A stretch of 64,000 nt of DNA from Hyphomicrobiales bacterium. GTDB lineage: Bacteria; Pseudomonadota; Alphaproteobacteria; Rhizobiales; Rhizobiaceae. The notes beneath the pieces were generated by a model. The model made no database searches. It was given only the letters and a program-made list of their open reading frames with translations, and was not told the origin of the DNA. A program made the translations under genes and the position numbers. Every line of letters begins with the position of its first letter. The stretch's first letter is position 1. Where the stretch lies: assembly GCA_900469615.1 (NCBI GenBank), contig UBYA01000014.1, positions 163,074 to 227,073 of the forward strand, written 5' to 3'. Shown one piece after another: positions 17,552-25,915 of this stretch.

Positions 17552-17908
17552 AATCAACCCGCCCGCATGTGCGATCAGCGGCGGGGTGCGGGCTAAGGCG
17601 GCAGTCGATGCCCCGCGACGGCGCTGGCGGCGGAGACGCCCGATGCTCTTTTGGGCCACTGGCGATGAAGAAAATGCCTGAAAGGGCGAGACGCGAACGT
17701 CTTCGGAGCCAGGCTGAAATCTATTCGGCCGCCTTTTGACCTGCATCGCTGCTTTTTCAAGCAAAACCGCTCCGTTCCCAAGGTCAGAGCCAACAACTTC
17801 ATGCATTATAATTATTCTAAACTAGAGCGTTTGACACAAGTTTGTTTTTCATACATGACACAAAATGCCAAGTTTTTGACGGTGCCCCCGCTGTCATAGG
17901 AGAGGAAC
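17552..17908. other. Intergenic region upstream of the imelysin operon
   Basis: These 357 bp separate the RNA methyltransferase from the imelysin gene. The first 200 bp are GC-rich and show nothing I can name. The last 110 bp turn A+T-rich and contain an Irr-type palindrome and a TTGACA hexamer. Confidence 0.5.
17805..17821. promoter_or_regulatory. Candidate iron control element (Irr box)
   Basis: ATTATAA-TTA-TTCTAAA matches the rhizobial ICE/Irr consensus TTTAGAA-N3-TTCTAAA, recalled from the literature, at 12 of 14 half-site bases. The right half is perfect. It lies about 90 bp before the imelysin start and just upstream of TTGACA at 17831-17836, a plausible -35 element. Irr represses or activates iron genes according to haem status in Rhizobiales. 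Confidence 0.55.
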
Positions 17909-19195
17909 ATGAAACTGAAGATCAATATTGGCGCCGCGCTTGCGGTGGCCGTTGTGACGACTGCCGCATACAGCCTGCCGGCTCTTGCAGCCGCCCCCGA
18001 GCCGGCCGCCGTCATCAAGCATTATGCGGAACTGGCACATGCCAAATATCAGGATTCGCTGACGACGGCGAAGACGCTCGACAAGGCGATCGACGCCTTG
18101 CTCGCCCATCCCAGCGACAAGACGCTGAAGGCGGCGCGCGCAGCCTGGATCAAGGCCCGCGTTCCCTATGCGCAGACGGAAGCCTATCGCTTCGGCAACC
18201 CGATCGTCGACGACTGGGAAGGCAAGGTGAACTCCTGGCCGCTGGATGAAGGCCTGATCGACTATGTCGACGCCTCCTATGGCACGGAAAGCGACGAGAA
18301 CGCGCTCTATGTCGCCAACGTCATCGCCAACAAGACGATCAAGATCAACGGCAAGGATGTCGACGCTTCGCATCTGACGCCGGAATTCCTGTCGGGCACG
18401 CTGCATCAGGCAGGCGGCGTCGAGGCCAACGTCGCGACCGGCTATCACGCCATCGAATTCCTCCTGTGGGGTCAGGACCTGCACGGCACCGGACCGGGCG
18501 CCGGCGAACGCCCCGCCACCGACTACGACCTGAAGAATTGCACGCATGGCAATTGCGACCGCCGCGCCGAATACCTGAAGTCCGCCTCGACGCTGCTCGT
18601 TTCGGACCTGCAGGACATGACCGACAAGTGGGCGCCGGAAGGCGAAGCCACCAAGCATGTCGAAGCCGATCCGAAGGCCGGCCTCACCGCCATCCTCACC
18701 GGCATGGGTTCGCTTTCCTACGGCGAGCTTGCCGGCGAGCGCATGAAGCTCGGCCTGCTGCTGCACGATCCGGAAGAAGAACAGGATTGCTTCTCCGACA
18801 ATACCTATAACGAGCACAATGGCGACGCCATGGGCATCGCGGCGGCCTATACCGGCAACTATACCCGCGTCAACGGCACCAAGATGAAGGGCCCATCGCT
18901 GCACGATCTGGTCAAGGCCAAGGACCCCGCGCTCGACAAGGAAATGGAGACCAAGCTCAATACGACGCTTGCTGCCATGAAGGCGCTGGTGCATCGCGGC
19001 GAGACGGTCGAAAAGTACGACCAGATGATCGGCGAAGGCAACAAGGAAGGCAACGCCACCGTGCAGACGGCCATCGACGGCCTGCTCGACCAGACGAAGA
19101 GCATCCAGCGCGTCATCGCCGCGCTCGATCTCGGCACGATCAAGCTTGAAGGTTCGGACAGCCTGGACAACCCGAACGCCGTCTTCAAGAAGTAA
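17909..19195 (+). CDS. Imelysin-family periplasmic iron-regulated protein (IrpA-like)
   Basis: This 428-residue protein has a Sec signal peptide (about 1-28, ending LPALAAA) and an imelysin (peptidase M75-like) helical domain. The family GxHxxE motif is intact as GYHAIE at 178-183, and a C211-x4-C216 pair follows. Imelysins such as cyanobacterial IrpA and Pseudomonas IcmP are iron-regulated; current views favour iron-binding or transport roles over proteolysis. A strong GGAGAGGA site precedes the ATG. The gene heads an apparent four-gene operon behind an Irr-like box. Confidence 0.9.
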   Translation: MKLKINIGAALAVAVVTTAAYSLPALAAAPEPAAVIKHYAELAHAKYQDSLTTAKTLDKAIDALLAHPSDKTLKAARAAWIKARVPYAQTEAYRFGNPIVDDWEGKVNSWPLDEGLIDYVDASYGTESDENALYVANVIANKTIKINGKDVDASHLTPEFLSGTLHQAGGVEANVATGYHAIEFLLWGQDLHGTGPGAGERPATDYDLKNCTHGNCDRRAEYLKSASTLLVSDLQDMTDKWAPEGEATKHVEADPKAGLTAILTGMGSLSYGELAGERMKLGLLLHDPEEEQDCFSDNTYNEHNGDAMGIAAAYTGNYTRVNGTKMKGPSLHDLVKAKDPALDKEMETKLNTTLAAMKALVHRGETVEKYDQMIGEGNKEGNATVQTAIDGLLDQTKSIQRVIAALDLGTIKLEGSDSLDNPNAVFKK

Positions 19196-19240
19196 TGAGG
19201 GAGAGCGGCAGCGCGACAAGGCGCTGCCGCCCCGATACCC

Positions 19241-20800
19241 ATGACGCATATCCCGGCCAACCGCGCCCTTCTGCCCGCCCTCGCTGCGGGTTTTTTGGTT
19301 TTTTCCATCACGCTTTCCGCCGCCGGCATTCTCGATTTTCCGACCGTCCGCACCGATCTTTCGCCCGAACAGTTGAAACGCGTGCGCGATGTGACACGCG
19401 CGACCAGCAACTTTCTCAAGGCCGAACCGTACGAAACGATGCAGGGCGGCGGCCTGACCGCGATTGACAACGTCACGCGCGATATCTTTTCGCAGCCCTC
19501 AGCCAATCTGAACCCGGAACAGGGCCAGGATTTTCATCTCGGCAACGCCCTCTTCCGCAAGCTCTGGGTTTCGGCCCCCTCCTCCACGCAGGCATCCGAT
19601 GGGCTAGGCCCGCTGTTCAACGCCCGCTCCTGCCAGAGCTGCCATATCCGCGACGGTCGCGGCCATCCGCCGGAAACCGCGGGCGCCGTAGCGACCTCGA
19701 TGGTGCTGCGCCTGGCGCGCAACGCCGCAACGCCGGACGAGGAACAGGCCGTCAAGGATTTTCATGCGCTGAATCTCCCGGATTCGACCTACGGCGTACA
19801 GTTGCAGGATCTCGCCGTGCCCGGCCTTGACGCCGAGGGCAAGGTGACAGTCACCTACAGCGAAGAGAAGGTGACGCTTGCCGGCGGCGAAACCGTGAGC
19901 CTCCGCAAGCCGGCATATGGCGTCAGCGATCTCGCCTATGGACCGATGGATGCCGGCACTACGCTTTCGCCGCGCATCGCGCCGCCGATGATCGGCCTCG
20001 GCCTGATCGAAGCCATCCCCGATGCCGATATCCTCGCCAACGCCGACCCGGACGATAAGAAGGGCACCGGCATCCGTGGCCGTCCTGCCATCGTCCGCGA
20101 CCACCGCACCGGCGAGATCGCGCTCGGCCGCTTCGGCTGGAAGGCGCAGAATGCGACCGTGCGCGACCAGGTGGCGGACGCCTTTTCCGCCGATATCGGC
20201 ATTTCGACGCCGGACCGGCCGAATGCCCACGGCGACTGTACCGACAGGGAAGCGCGCTGCCTCGTCATGCCGACCGGCGTGCAGAAACGGCTCGGCGATA
20301 CCGAGGCGCCGGACCCGGTGCTGCCGCTCGTTACCTTCTACTCCGAAAACCTCGCCGTGCCGGCCCGCCGCAACGCCGGCGCACCCGATGTGCTTCACGG
20401 CAAGGATATGTTCTATCGCTCGGGCTGTACGGCCTGCCACACGCCGAAATTCGTCACGCGCGACGGCATCAGGGACAAGGACGGCAAGGATTCTCCGCAG
20501 GCCTTCCAGCTGATCTGGCCCTATTCCGACTTTCTGCTCCACGACATGGGGGAAGGCCTTTCGGATGGGCAGCAGGTGGGCGTGGCATCCGGTCGCGATT
20601 GGCGCACGCCGCCGCTCTGGGGTATAGGCCTGACACAGACCGTCAGCGGCCAGCAGGCCTATCTGCACGACGGCCGCGCCCGCACATTGACCGAAGCCAT
20701 CCTCTGGCATGGAGGAGAGGCTGAAAAAGCCCGCAACGCATTCGCCGACCTTTCGAAGGACGATCGGCAAGCCCTCATCAACTTTCTGGAGTCACTCTGA
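19241..20800 (+). CDS. Di-haem cytochrome (thiol-oxidoreductase-like, DUF1111)
   Basis: This 519-residue exported c-type cytochrome has an N-terminal hydrophobic signal segment (about 8-30) and two haem-attachment sites, C131-Q-S-C134-H135 and C396-T-A-C399-H400. GLGPLFNARSCQSCH and HDGRARTLTEAILWHGGEAE are features of the di-haem oxidoreductase (DHOR/DUF1111) family. These proteins commonly sit beside imelysins and are thought to move electrons to or from iron in the periplasm. It starts 45 bp after the first imelysin, and its stop overlaps the next ATG. Confidence 0.9.
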   Translation: MTHIPANRALLPALAAGFLVFSITLSAAGILDFPTVRTDLSPEQLKRVRDVTRATSNFLKAEPYETMQGGGLTAIDNVTRDIFSQPSANLNPEQGQDFHLGNALFRKLWVSAPSSTQASDGLGPLFNARSCQSCHIRDGRGHPPETAGAVATSMVLRLARNAATPDEEQAVKDFHALNLPDSTYGVQLQDLAVPGLDAEGKVTVTYSEEKVTLAGGETVSLRKPAYGVSDLAYGPMDAGTTLSPRIAPPMIGLGLIEAIPDADILANADPDDKKGTGIRGRPAIVRDHRTGEIALGRFGWKAQNATVRDQVADAFSADIGISTPDRPNAHGDCTDREARCLVMPTGVQKRLGDTEAPDPVLPLVTFYSENLAVPARRNAGAPDVLHGKDMFYRSGCTACHTPKFVTRDGIRDKDGKDSPQAFQLIWPYSDFLLHDMGEGLSDGQQVGVASGRDWRTPPLWGIGLTQTVSGQQAYLHDGRARTLTEAILWHGGEAEKARNAFADLSKDDRQALINFLESL

Positions 20801-21909
20801 TGCACCACTGGAAACGCCTTGCCGCCAGCCTTCTCCTTACCGTTGCGGCCTTGCCTGCGCATGCCGAGGACGCGACGACCAATGGCGCCGGCCTGAACGA
20901 GGCGGCGGTGCCGGCCACGCTGCAGAAGGCGGTGGATGACGTCATTCGTCCCGGCTATCGCGCCATGCACGATTCCGCCGCGAAGCTGACGGTGGCGATG
21001 AAGGCGCTTTGCGCCGACCCCTCGGCCACAACGCTTTCCGGCGCCAAATCGGCGTTCGGCGATACGGTGAAGAGCTGGTCGCGCATCGAGATCGTCGATA
21101 CCGGCCCCATCATCGAAAAGAACCGCTTCGAGCACATCCTGTTCTATCCGGACCGCAAGGGCGTCGGCCTCAAGCAGGTGCAGGCGCTGATCGCCAAGGC
21201 GGACGAGCATGACACGACCGTCGAGGCCGTCGCCGGCAAGAGCGTGGCGCTCATGAGCATGACGGCGCTGGAATATGTGCTCTTCGGCAACGGCTCGGAC
21301 GTGCTCGGCAAGGACAAGCAAAGCTTCCGTTGCCGCTATGGCGCGGCCGTCGCCGGCAACATCGAAAATACGGCCAAGGAAATCGCCGACGAATGGGATG
21401 CGCCCGACGGCGTGCAAAAATCCTGGAAATTCCCCGGCAAGTCCAGCAACGACTTCATGGACAACAAGGAGGCCGTCACGGCGCTGCTCGGCATCCTCGT
21501 GCATGGGGCGGCCAACGTCCGCGACCAGCGGCTGGAAACCTTCTACAAGGGCGATCCGGCTGCGGCACGGCCGAAAATGGCGATCTACTGGCGGTCCGCC
21601 AATACCTGGACCTCGTTCACCGGCAATATCGAGGGCCTGAAGACGCTCTGGGAAAAGGCCGGCATGGCAAGCCTGCTGCCGGCAGACAAGCGTGCTGCCG
21701 CCACCAAGATCGACGGATTGCTGAACGAACTGGCGACGACTGCGCCCACGATCAATCCGGATATCGAGGCTGCCATCGGCAACGATGCGGAGCGCGCCAA
21801 GATCGACAAGCTGCTCTCCGTCAGCCGCGACCTCGCGACCAGTTTCAGCGATGAGTATGGCGGTGCCATCGGGCTTTCCGCCGGTTTCTCCTTCGCAGAC
21901 GGAGACTAG
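20800..21909 (+). CDS. Second imelysin-like periplasmic protein, degenerate motif
   Basis: This 369-residue protein has a signal peptide (1-22, LPAHA-ED) and imelysin-type helical repeats. Its start overlaps the stop of the di-haem cytochrome gene (TGATG), so the two are coupled. Where the first imelysin has GYHAIE, this protein has SMTALE (153-158): the glutamate is kept, but the glycine and histidine are lost. A division of labour between a complete and a degenerate imelysin is plausible. Iron binding by this copy would need other ligands. Confidence 0.85.
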   Translation: MHHWKRLAASLLLTVAALPAHAEDATTNGAGLNEAAVPATLQKAVDDVIRPGYRAMHDSAAKLTVAMKALCADPSATTLSGAKSAFGDTVKSWSRIEIVDTGPIIEKNRFEHILFYPDRKGVGLKQVQALIAKADEHDTTVEAVAGKSVALMSMTALEYVLFGNGSDVLGKDKQSFRCRYGAAVAGNIENTAKEIADEWDAPDGVQKSWKFPGKSSNDFMDNKEAVTALLGILVHGAANVRDQRLETFYKGDPAAARPKMAIYWRSANTWTSFTGNIEGLKTLWEKAGMASLLPADKRAAATKIDGLLNELATTAPTINPDIEAAIGNDAERAKIDKLLSVSRDLATSFSDEYGGAIGLSAGFSFADGD

Positions 21910-22005
21910 AACATGATGCCGAAAAGTGTTTGCGGTTTTCGGGCGACATCATGTTCTACTTCTTCGATTTTAGGTCGAACAGACCTAAAATCATCCGGCT
22001 CTGGG
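21908..22005. repeat. RIME-like repeat inside the iron operon
   Basis: This is the second copy of the GATGATGCCGAAA-type element seen at 7313-7424. Its second palindrome is a perfect 11-bp stem, GATTTTAGGTC (21966-21976) with GACCTAAAATC (21982-21992). The element begins at the stop codon of the second imelysin gene and ends at the start of the DUF1513 gene. It supplies a spurious in-frame ATG at 21913. Confidence 0.7.
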
Positions 22006-22008
22006 CGC

Positions 22009-23100
22009 ATGCGCAGCGGCCTCATCGATCGGCGAGCTTTCGTCAAGGCTGCGGGGCTGACGTTCCTCGCGGCCCTGAAGCCCGGCGCCTTGATGGCGCT
22101 GGAGCGGGCCGATGCGGTCTACGCCTCCGGCATCCGCGCCGCCGACGGTTCCTTTGCCGTGGCGACGGTGACCGAGCAGGGCCGCATCGTCGATCAGGTC
22201 GCGCTGCCCGCCCGCGCCCATGGCATGGCTTTTTCGAAGGCGACCGGTAAGACCGTCGCCTTCGCGCGCCGGCCCGGCATCTATGCGATGATCTTCGATC
22301 CATGGACAAAAGCCGAACCGATCGTCATCACCGCCAAAGAGGGACGGCACTTTTACGGGCACGGCACGTTTTCGCCCGACGGCAGGCTACTCTATGCCAG
22401 CGAGAACGATTTCGACAACAATCGCGGCATCATCGGGCTTTACGATGCCAGCAACCGCCTTGCCCGCATCGGCGAGTACGAGACCTATGGCGTCGGCCCG
22501 CATGACATGACGGTCTCGGACGACGGCAGGTTCCTGATCGTCGCCAATGGCGGCATCGAGACCCATCCGGATTTCGGCCGCACCAAGCTCAATCTCGACC
22601 ATATGCAGCCGTCGCTGACGCTGATCGACGCCGCCAGCGGCCGGCTGATCGAAAAGCATGTCCTGCCGCCGCAATATGCCCAGGTATCGACCCGGCATGT
22701 CGATATCGATTCAAGCGGCCGCGTCTGGTTCGCCTGCCAGTACGAAGGCCACCGCAACGACCTGCCGCCGCTTGTCGGTCATTTCGCGCGGGGCGAGGAC
22801 TTGACCTTCGTCACCCTGCCCGACGATACGACGCGGGCGCTCGGCAACTATGTCGGCGCCATCGCCGTCAACCGCGCCGAAAACCTCGTCGGCGTGACGT
22901 CGCCGATCGAGGGGACCTCGGTGACGCTGGATGCAAAGACCGGCAAGGTACTGAAGGTGGAGAGCATTGCCGATGCGGCCGGCATCGCGGCAGCTCCTCA
23001 CGGTTTCGCCGTCTCTTCCTATGACGGCGATTTCCTGGGCGAACACAGCGATGTCGCCTGGGATCAGCATATCGTGCGGATCAAGCGGCCTGCGGCCTGA
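22009..23100 (+). CDS. DUF1513 protein, Tat-exported beta-propeller
   Basis: This 363-residue protein begins with a twin-arginine-type leader (DRRAFVKAAG followed by a hydrophobic stretch), so it is probably exported folded. The body has repeated blade-like segments (YGHGTFSPDGRLLYASEN, VGPHDMTVSDDGRFLIVANGG), consistent with the beta-propeller DUF1513 family often found with imelysin and di-haem genes. The start at ATG 22009 is chosen because the upstream extension is entirely RIME repeat. No conventional ribosome binding site is evident, as the repeat reaches the start codon; the repeat may affect expression. Confidence 0.85.
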   Translation: MRSGLIDRRAFVKAAGLTFLAALKPGALMALERADAVYASGIRAADGSFAVATVTEQGRIVDQVALPARAHGMAFSKATGKTVAFARRPGIYAMIFDPWTKAEPIVITAKEGRHFYGHGTFSPDGRLLYASENDFDNNRGIIGLYDASNRLARIGEYETYGVGPHDMTVSDDGRFLIVANGGIETHPDFGRTKLNLDHMQPSLTLIDAASGRLIEKHVLPPQYAQVSTRHVDIDSSGRVWFACQYEGHRNDLPPLVGHFARGEDLTFVTLPDDTTRALGNYVGAIAVNRAENLVGVTSPIEGTSVTLDAKTGKVLKVESIADAAGIAAAPHGFAVSSYDGDFLGEHSDVAWDQHIVRIKRPAA

Positions 23101-23149
23101 TGGGGTGGGAGTTTTCTCGCTCATCGGATGGAATTGAGTTTCGGCACCA

Positions 23150-23427
23150 CCCTCTGTCAGTGTCGTGACATCCGCGCCGCGGGAGAGGCAATTGCATATG
23201 GGCATACACGGTAGCCACCCCCTTCTCCCCCACGGGGAGAAGGTGCCGTCAGGCGGATGAGGGGGTGCCTGCCAAGGCCACGAAGATCCATGAATTCAAA
23301 TCGGTCAGCCCCCTCATCCGACCCTTCGGGCCACCTTCTCCCCAAGGGGAGAAGGAACTTCCGGTGCTGATCCACCCATATGCAATTGCCTCTCCCGCGG
23401 CGCGGATGTCACGGCAGTAACAGAGGG
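23150..23427. mobile_element. MITE-like composite inverted-repeat element
   Basis: The outer arms 23164-23202 and 23375-23413 are a perfect 39-bp inverted repeat (left arm opens CGTGACATCCGCGCC and closes GCATATGGG). A further 14 bp on each side match at 11 positions. Inside lie two mutually inverted copies of a common rhizobial palindrome, CTTCTCCCC...GGGGAGAAG, next to CCCCTCATCCG. There is no open frame of note and no obvious target-site duplication. The layout fits a non-autonomous element. It fills most of the 377-bp gap between convergent genes. Confidence 0.75.
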
Positions 23428-23477
23428 AAGCGACATACCCTCCAGGAGCTCAGAGCCTGGGTGTCATCCCAACCTCA

Positions 23478-24551
23478 TCAGCGCCGTGCAAACTCCGCCT
23501 GCTCCGTATCGACTGCCACGGCTGCCGCCTTGGCGGCTGCTCGCAGCCAATCGGAGCCTCTCGCATCGAGATCGGCGAGGATGCCTGATACGAGCGACGC
23601 GTCATTGGCATGGCAATTGGCGATTTCGAAGCCCATCAGATCCAGCATATCCGGCGACAGGAGCATTTCCGCATCGCCCTGCACTTCGATCTTGCGGCTG
23701 TTGGGCGACAGGCGGCGCACCAGCAAGGTTCCGGTGACCTGATAGCGCGGATCGGGCGAGCGCGCCCGTCCGGTCGCGATAATACCCGTGCGGATCGTCT
23801 GGTCCGACGGATTGTGCGCCAGCGACCAACCGGACTGCAGCAGGGCCTTGACCTCGCGCAGCACCGGCCCGCCGCGCCATTCGACATAGGCGACGAAGCG
23901 CGGGCGGCCGAGGCTGCCGGTGCCGGCCAGACGCGGCTTCGGCTCGAATGCCGCCGCAGGATCCGGCAGGGCATTGTGCAGCGCCTTCAGATAGCGGTCT
24001 GCTACCGGACCGTTTGCCGGCGGCAGGGTGCGGTATTTTTCCCAGAACGCCTTGCGCTCGGCATTCGGAAGCAGAACGGCGTTGCGAAGCCACTTGTAGT
24101 CGCACTCCAGGATGACGGGAGACGGCTGCTGCAAACCGCGGCGATAGCCTGCGAGAATGGCATCGGCAACGGCGCGCGGCGTCGGGCCACCATCGGCGCA
24201 CGCCAGGATCGCGCTGGTCCCCAGGCGGACGAGATCGAGCGCATAGGGCATGACGGCCGCCTCGTCGAAGTCGTTGGCACCCCAGACCAGCCGCCCTTCC
24301 TCGTCGCGCCAGGTGCCGAAATTTTCGAGATGCGTATCGCCGATCGCCAGTATCTGCGGGGCGGTCTTGAGCGCGGGGCAGATGCCCAAGATGGTTTCGG
24401 CCCAGCGCCAGTAGGTTCCGCGCAGAAAGGAGAAGCTGTCGGCCTTCATCAGCTTGTGCTTTTTCGCCAGGCCGGCCTCGACCAGATCGACGCCGAGCTG
24501 CGCCCGCATCCAGCTCTCGTAAGCCGCCACCGATTGCAGGATCGTCGTCAT
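23478..24551 (-). CDS. DUF2252 family protein
   Basis: This 357-residue protein has the kinase-like motifs of DUF2252: GDTHLENFGTW (H74-L-E-N-F-G) and NDFDEA (93-97), which resemble the catalytic and metal loops of aminoglycoside-phosphotransferase-fold proteins. Function is unknown. The ATG at 24551 has GAGGGC at 6 bp and is preferred over ATGs further upstream, which lack a site and overlap the divergent thioesterase leader. Confidence 0.85.
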   Translation of the reverse strand: MTTILQSVAAYESWMRAQLGVDLVEAGLAKKHKLMKADSFSFLRGTYWRWAETILGICPALKTAPQILAIGDTHLENFGTWRDEEGRLVWGANDFDEAAVMPYALDLVRLGTSAILACADGGPTPRAVADAILAGYRRGLQQPSPVILECDYKWLRNAVLLPNAERKAFWEKYRTLPPANGPVADRYLKALHNALPDPAAAFEPKPRLAGTGSLGRPRFVAYVEWRGGPVLREVKALLQSGWSLAHNPSDQTIRTGIIATGRARSPDPRYQVTGTLLVRRLSPNSRKIEVQGDAEMLLSPDMLDLMGFEIANCHANDASLVSGILADLDARGSDWLRAAAKAAAVAVDTEQAEFARR

Positions 24552-24712
24552 TTGCGCCCTCGCGATAAGCATCATTGCTTCGGATAGCATGGCGATCCGA
24601 TCGTGGAAATTCGATGTCGGAACGACGGATCGGCACGCTCCTCTTTTCCGCCGGATAACCCTTGTCCAAAGCGCCTCTCCGTGCCAATTTCGCACCCGCG
24701 AAAGGGGATGGC

Positions 24713-25174
24713 ATGACAGGGGCAAGCGAGACGGGAAGCAGCGGCGACTTTCGAACCCGCATCAGAACGAGCTTCGAGCGGCAGGCGGCGATGGCGACGA
24801 TCGGCGCGGAGCTGACGCGCGTCGAGCATGGCACGGTCGAGATCGAGCTGCCGTTCGATGTAAAGCTGACGCAGCAGCACGGCATCCTGCACGCCGGCAT
24901 TATCGCCGCCGCCCTGGATTCGGCCTGCGGCTTTGCCGCCTACAGCGTCATCGATCCCTCGGCGTCCATCCTCACCATCGAATTCAAGATCAATCTCATG
25001 TCGCCCGGGCGCGGCGAACGTTTTCTGTTTCGCGGCGATGTCACCAAGCCCGGCACGACGATCATCGTCGCAGACGGCCGCGCCTATGCCATCGGCGATG
25101 GACCGGCCAAGCTGATTGCCTCGATGACGGGAACGATGATGGTCATCCGGGGCAGAGAGGGAATTAGCGGATGA
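24713..25174 (+). CDS. PaaI-type hotdog-fold thioesterase
   Basis: This 153-residue protein has the hotdog-fold signature QQHGILHAGIIAAALDSACG, where the HG-x-x-H-x-G pattern carries the usual catalytic region, followed by TIEFKINLMSPG. Relatives hydrolyse acyl-CoA thioesters. The specific substrate is unknown, as no phenylacetate genes are near. The ATG at 24713 follows AAAGGGGAT; a TTG upstream is rejected. The last four bases overlap the mtnN-like start (ATGA). Confidence 0.88.
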   Translation: MTGASETGSSGDFRTRIRTSFERQAAMATIGAELTRVEHGTVEIELPFDVKLTQQHGILHAGIIAAALDSACGFAAYSVIDPSASILTIEFKINLMSPGRGERFLFRGDVTKPGTTIIVADGRAYAIGDGPAKLIASMTGTMMVIRGREGISG

Positions 25175-25812
25175 AATTCGAACTGAAGCGGGTATCGGGC
25201 AAGTCGATCCTGTTCGTGATGGCGGCCGAGGCCGAATACGGCCCCTTCCTGCGCTCCCGCATCGATCCGCTGATGACCGGCGTCGGCCCCGTGGAGGCGG
25301 CGATCGCCCTCACTCGCGCGTTTGCCCAGCTCGAGGCGCAGGACGACCTGCCCGATCTCGTGGTTTCGCTCGGCTCCGCCGGCTCCTCCCGGCTGGAACA
25401 GACGGAAGTCTATCAGGTCGCCTCCGTCTCCTATCGCGACATGGACGCCTCGCCGCTGGGCTTCGAAAGAGGCCGCACGCCGTTCCTCGACCTGCCGGCG
25501 ACGATCGAGCTGCCGTTGCGCATTCCCGCCATTGCCGAAGGCAGTCTCTCGACGGGTGCCAACATCGTATCCGGCTCGGATGCCTATGAGCGCATCGGCA
25601 CCGACATGGTCGACATGGAAACCTTCGCCGTGCTGCGGGCCTGCCAGATCCATGGCCTGCCGCTGATCGGGCTGCGGGGCATTTCCGACGGGCAGGTGGA
25701 ACTGCAGCACATTTCCGACTGGACGGAGTATCTGCATGTGATCGACCGCAAACTGTCCTATGCCGTGGACGGGCTGTTTACGGCGCTGGAAGACGGCGTA
25801 TTCTGGTTCTGA
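25171..25812 (+). CDS. mtnN: 5'-methylthioadenosine/S-adenosylhomocysteine nucleosidase family protein
   Basis: This 213-residue phosphorylase-fold protein has the MTAN landmarks: TGVGPVEAA, SLGSAGS and the ribose-binding VDMETFAVLRAC, then GISDG, where the catalytic aspartate is expected. The enzyme would cleave adenine from MTA or SAH in the activated methyl cycle. It is slightly shorter and more divergent than enterobacterial MtnN (about 230 residues), so a related nucleoside-phosphorylase specificity cannot be excluded. It is coupled to the thioesterase gene. Confidence 0.8.
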   Translation: MKFELKRVSGKSILFVMAAEAEYGPFLRSRIDPLMTGVGPVEAAIALTRAFAQLEAQDDLPDLVVSLGSAGSSRLEQTEVYQVASVSYRDMDASPLGFERGRTPFLDLPATIELPLRIPAIAEGSLSTGANIVSGSDAYERIGTDMVDMETFAVLRACQIHGLPLIGLRGISDGQVELQHISDWTEYLHVIDRKLSYAVDGLFTALEDGVFWF

Positions 25813-25915
25813 TAGGCCGGAAAACACGAAAATTGAGGACAATCGGGACAATAAAATCCGCTCCGGCCCGATTTGCCCGATTGCCAGCGAAAGCGCTTTT
25901 CATTAAAGGCTCGCC

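Noticed and set aside
17459..17806. 115-codon minus-strand frame between the RNA methyltransferase and the imelysin gene
   Set aside because: Overlaps the methyltransferase 3' end and lacks any recognisable feature; likely a chance frame.
23150..23427. Considered as a CRISPR array because of repeated CTTCTCCCC/GGGGAGAAG units
   Set aside because: The units are inverted, not direct, and there are no regular spacers.
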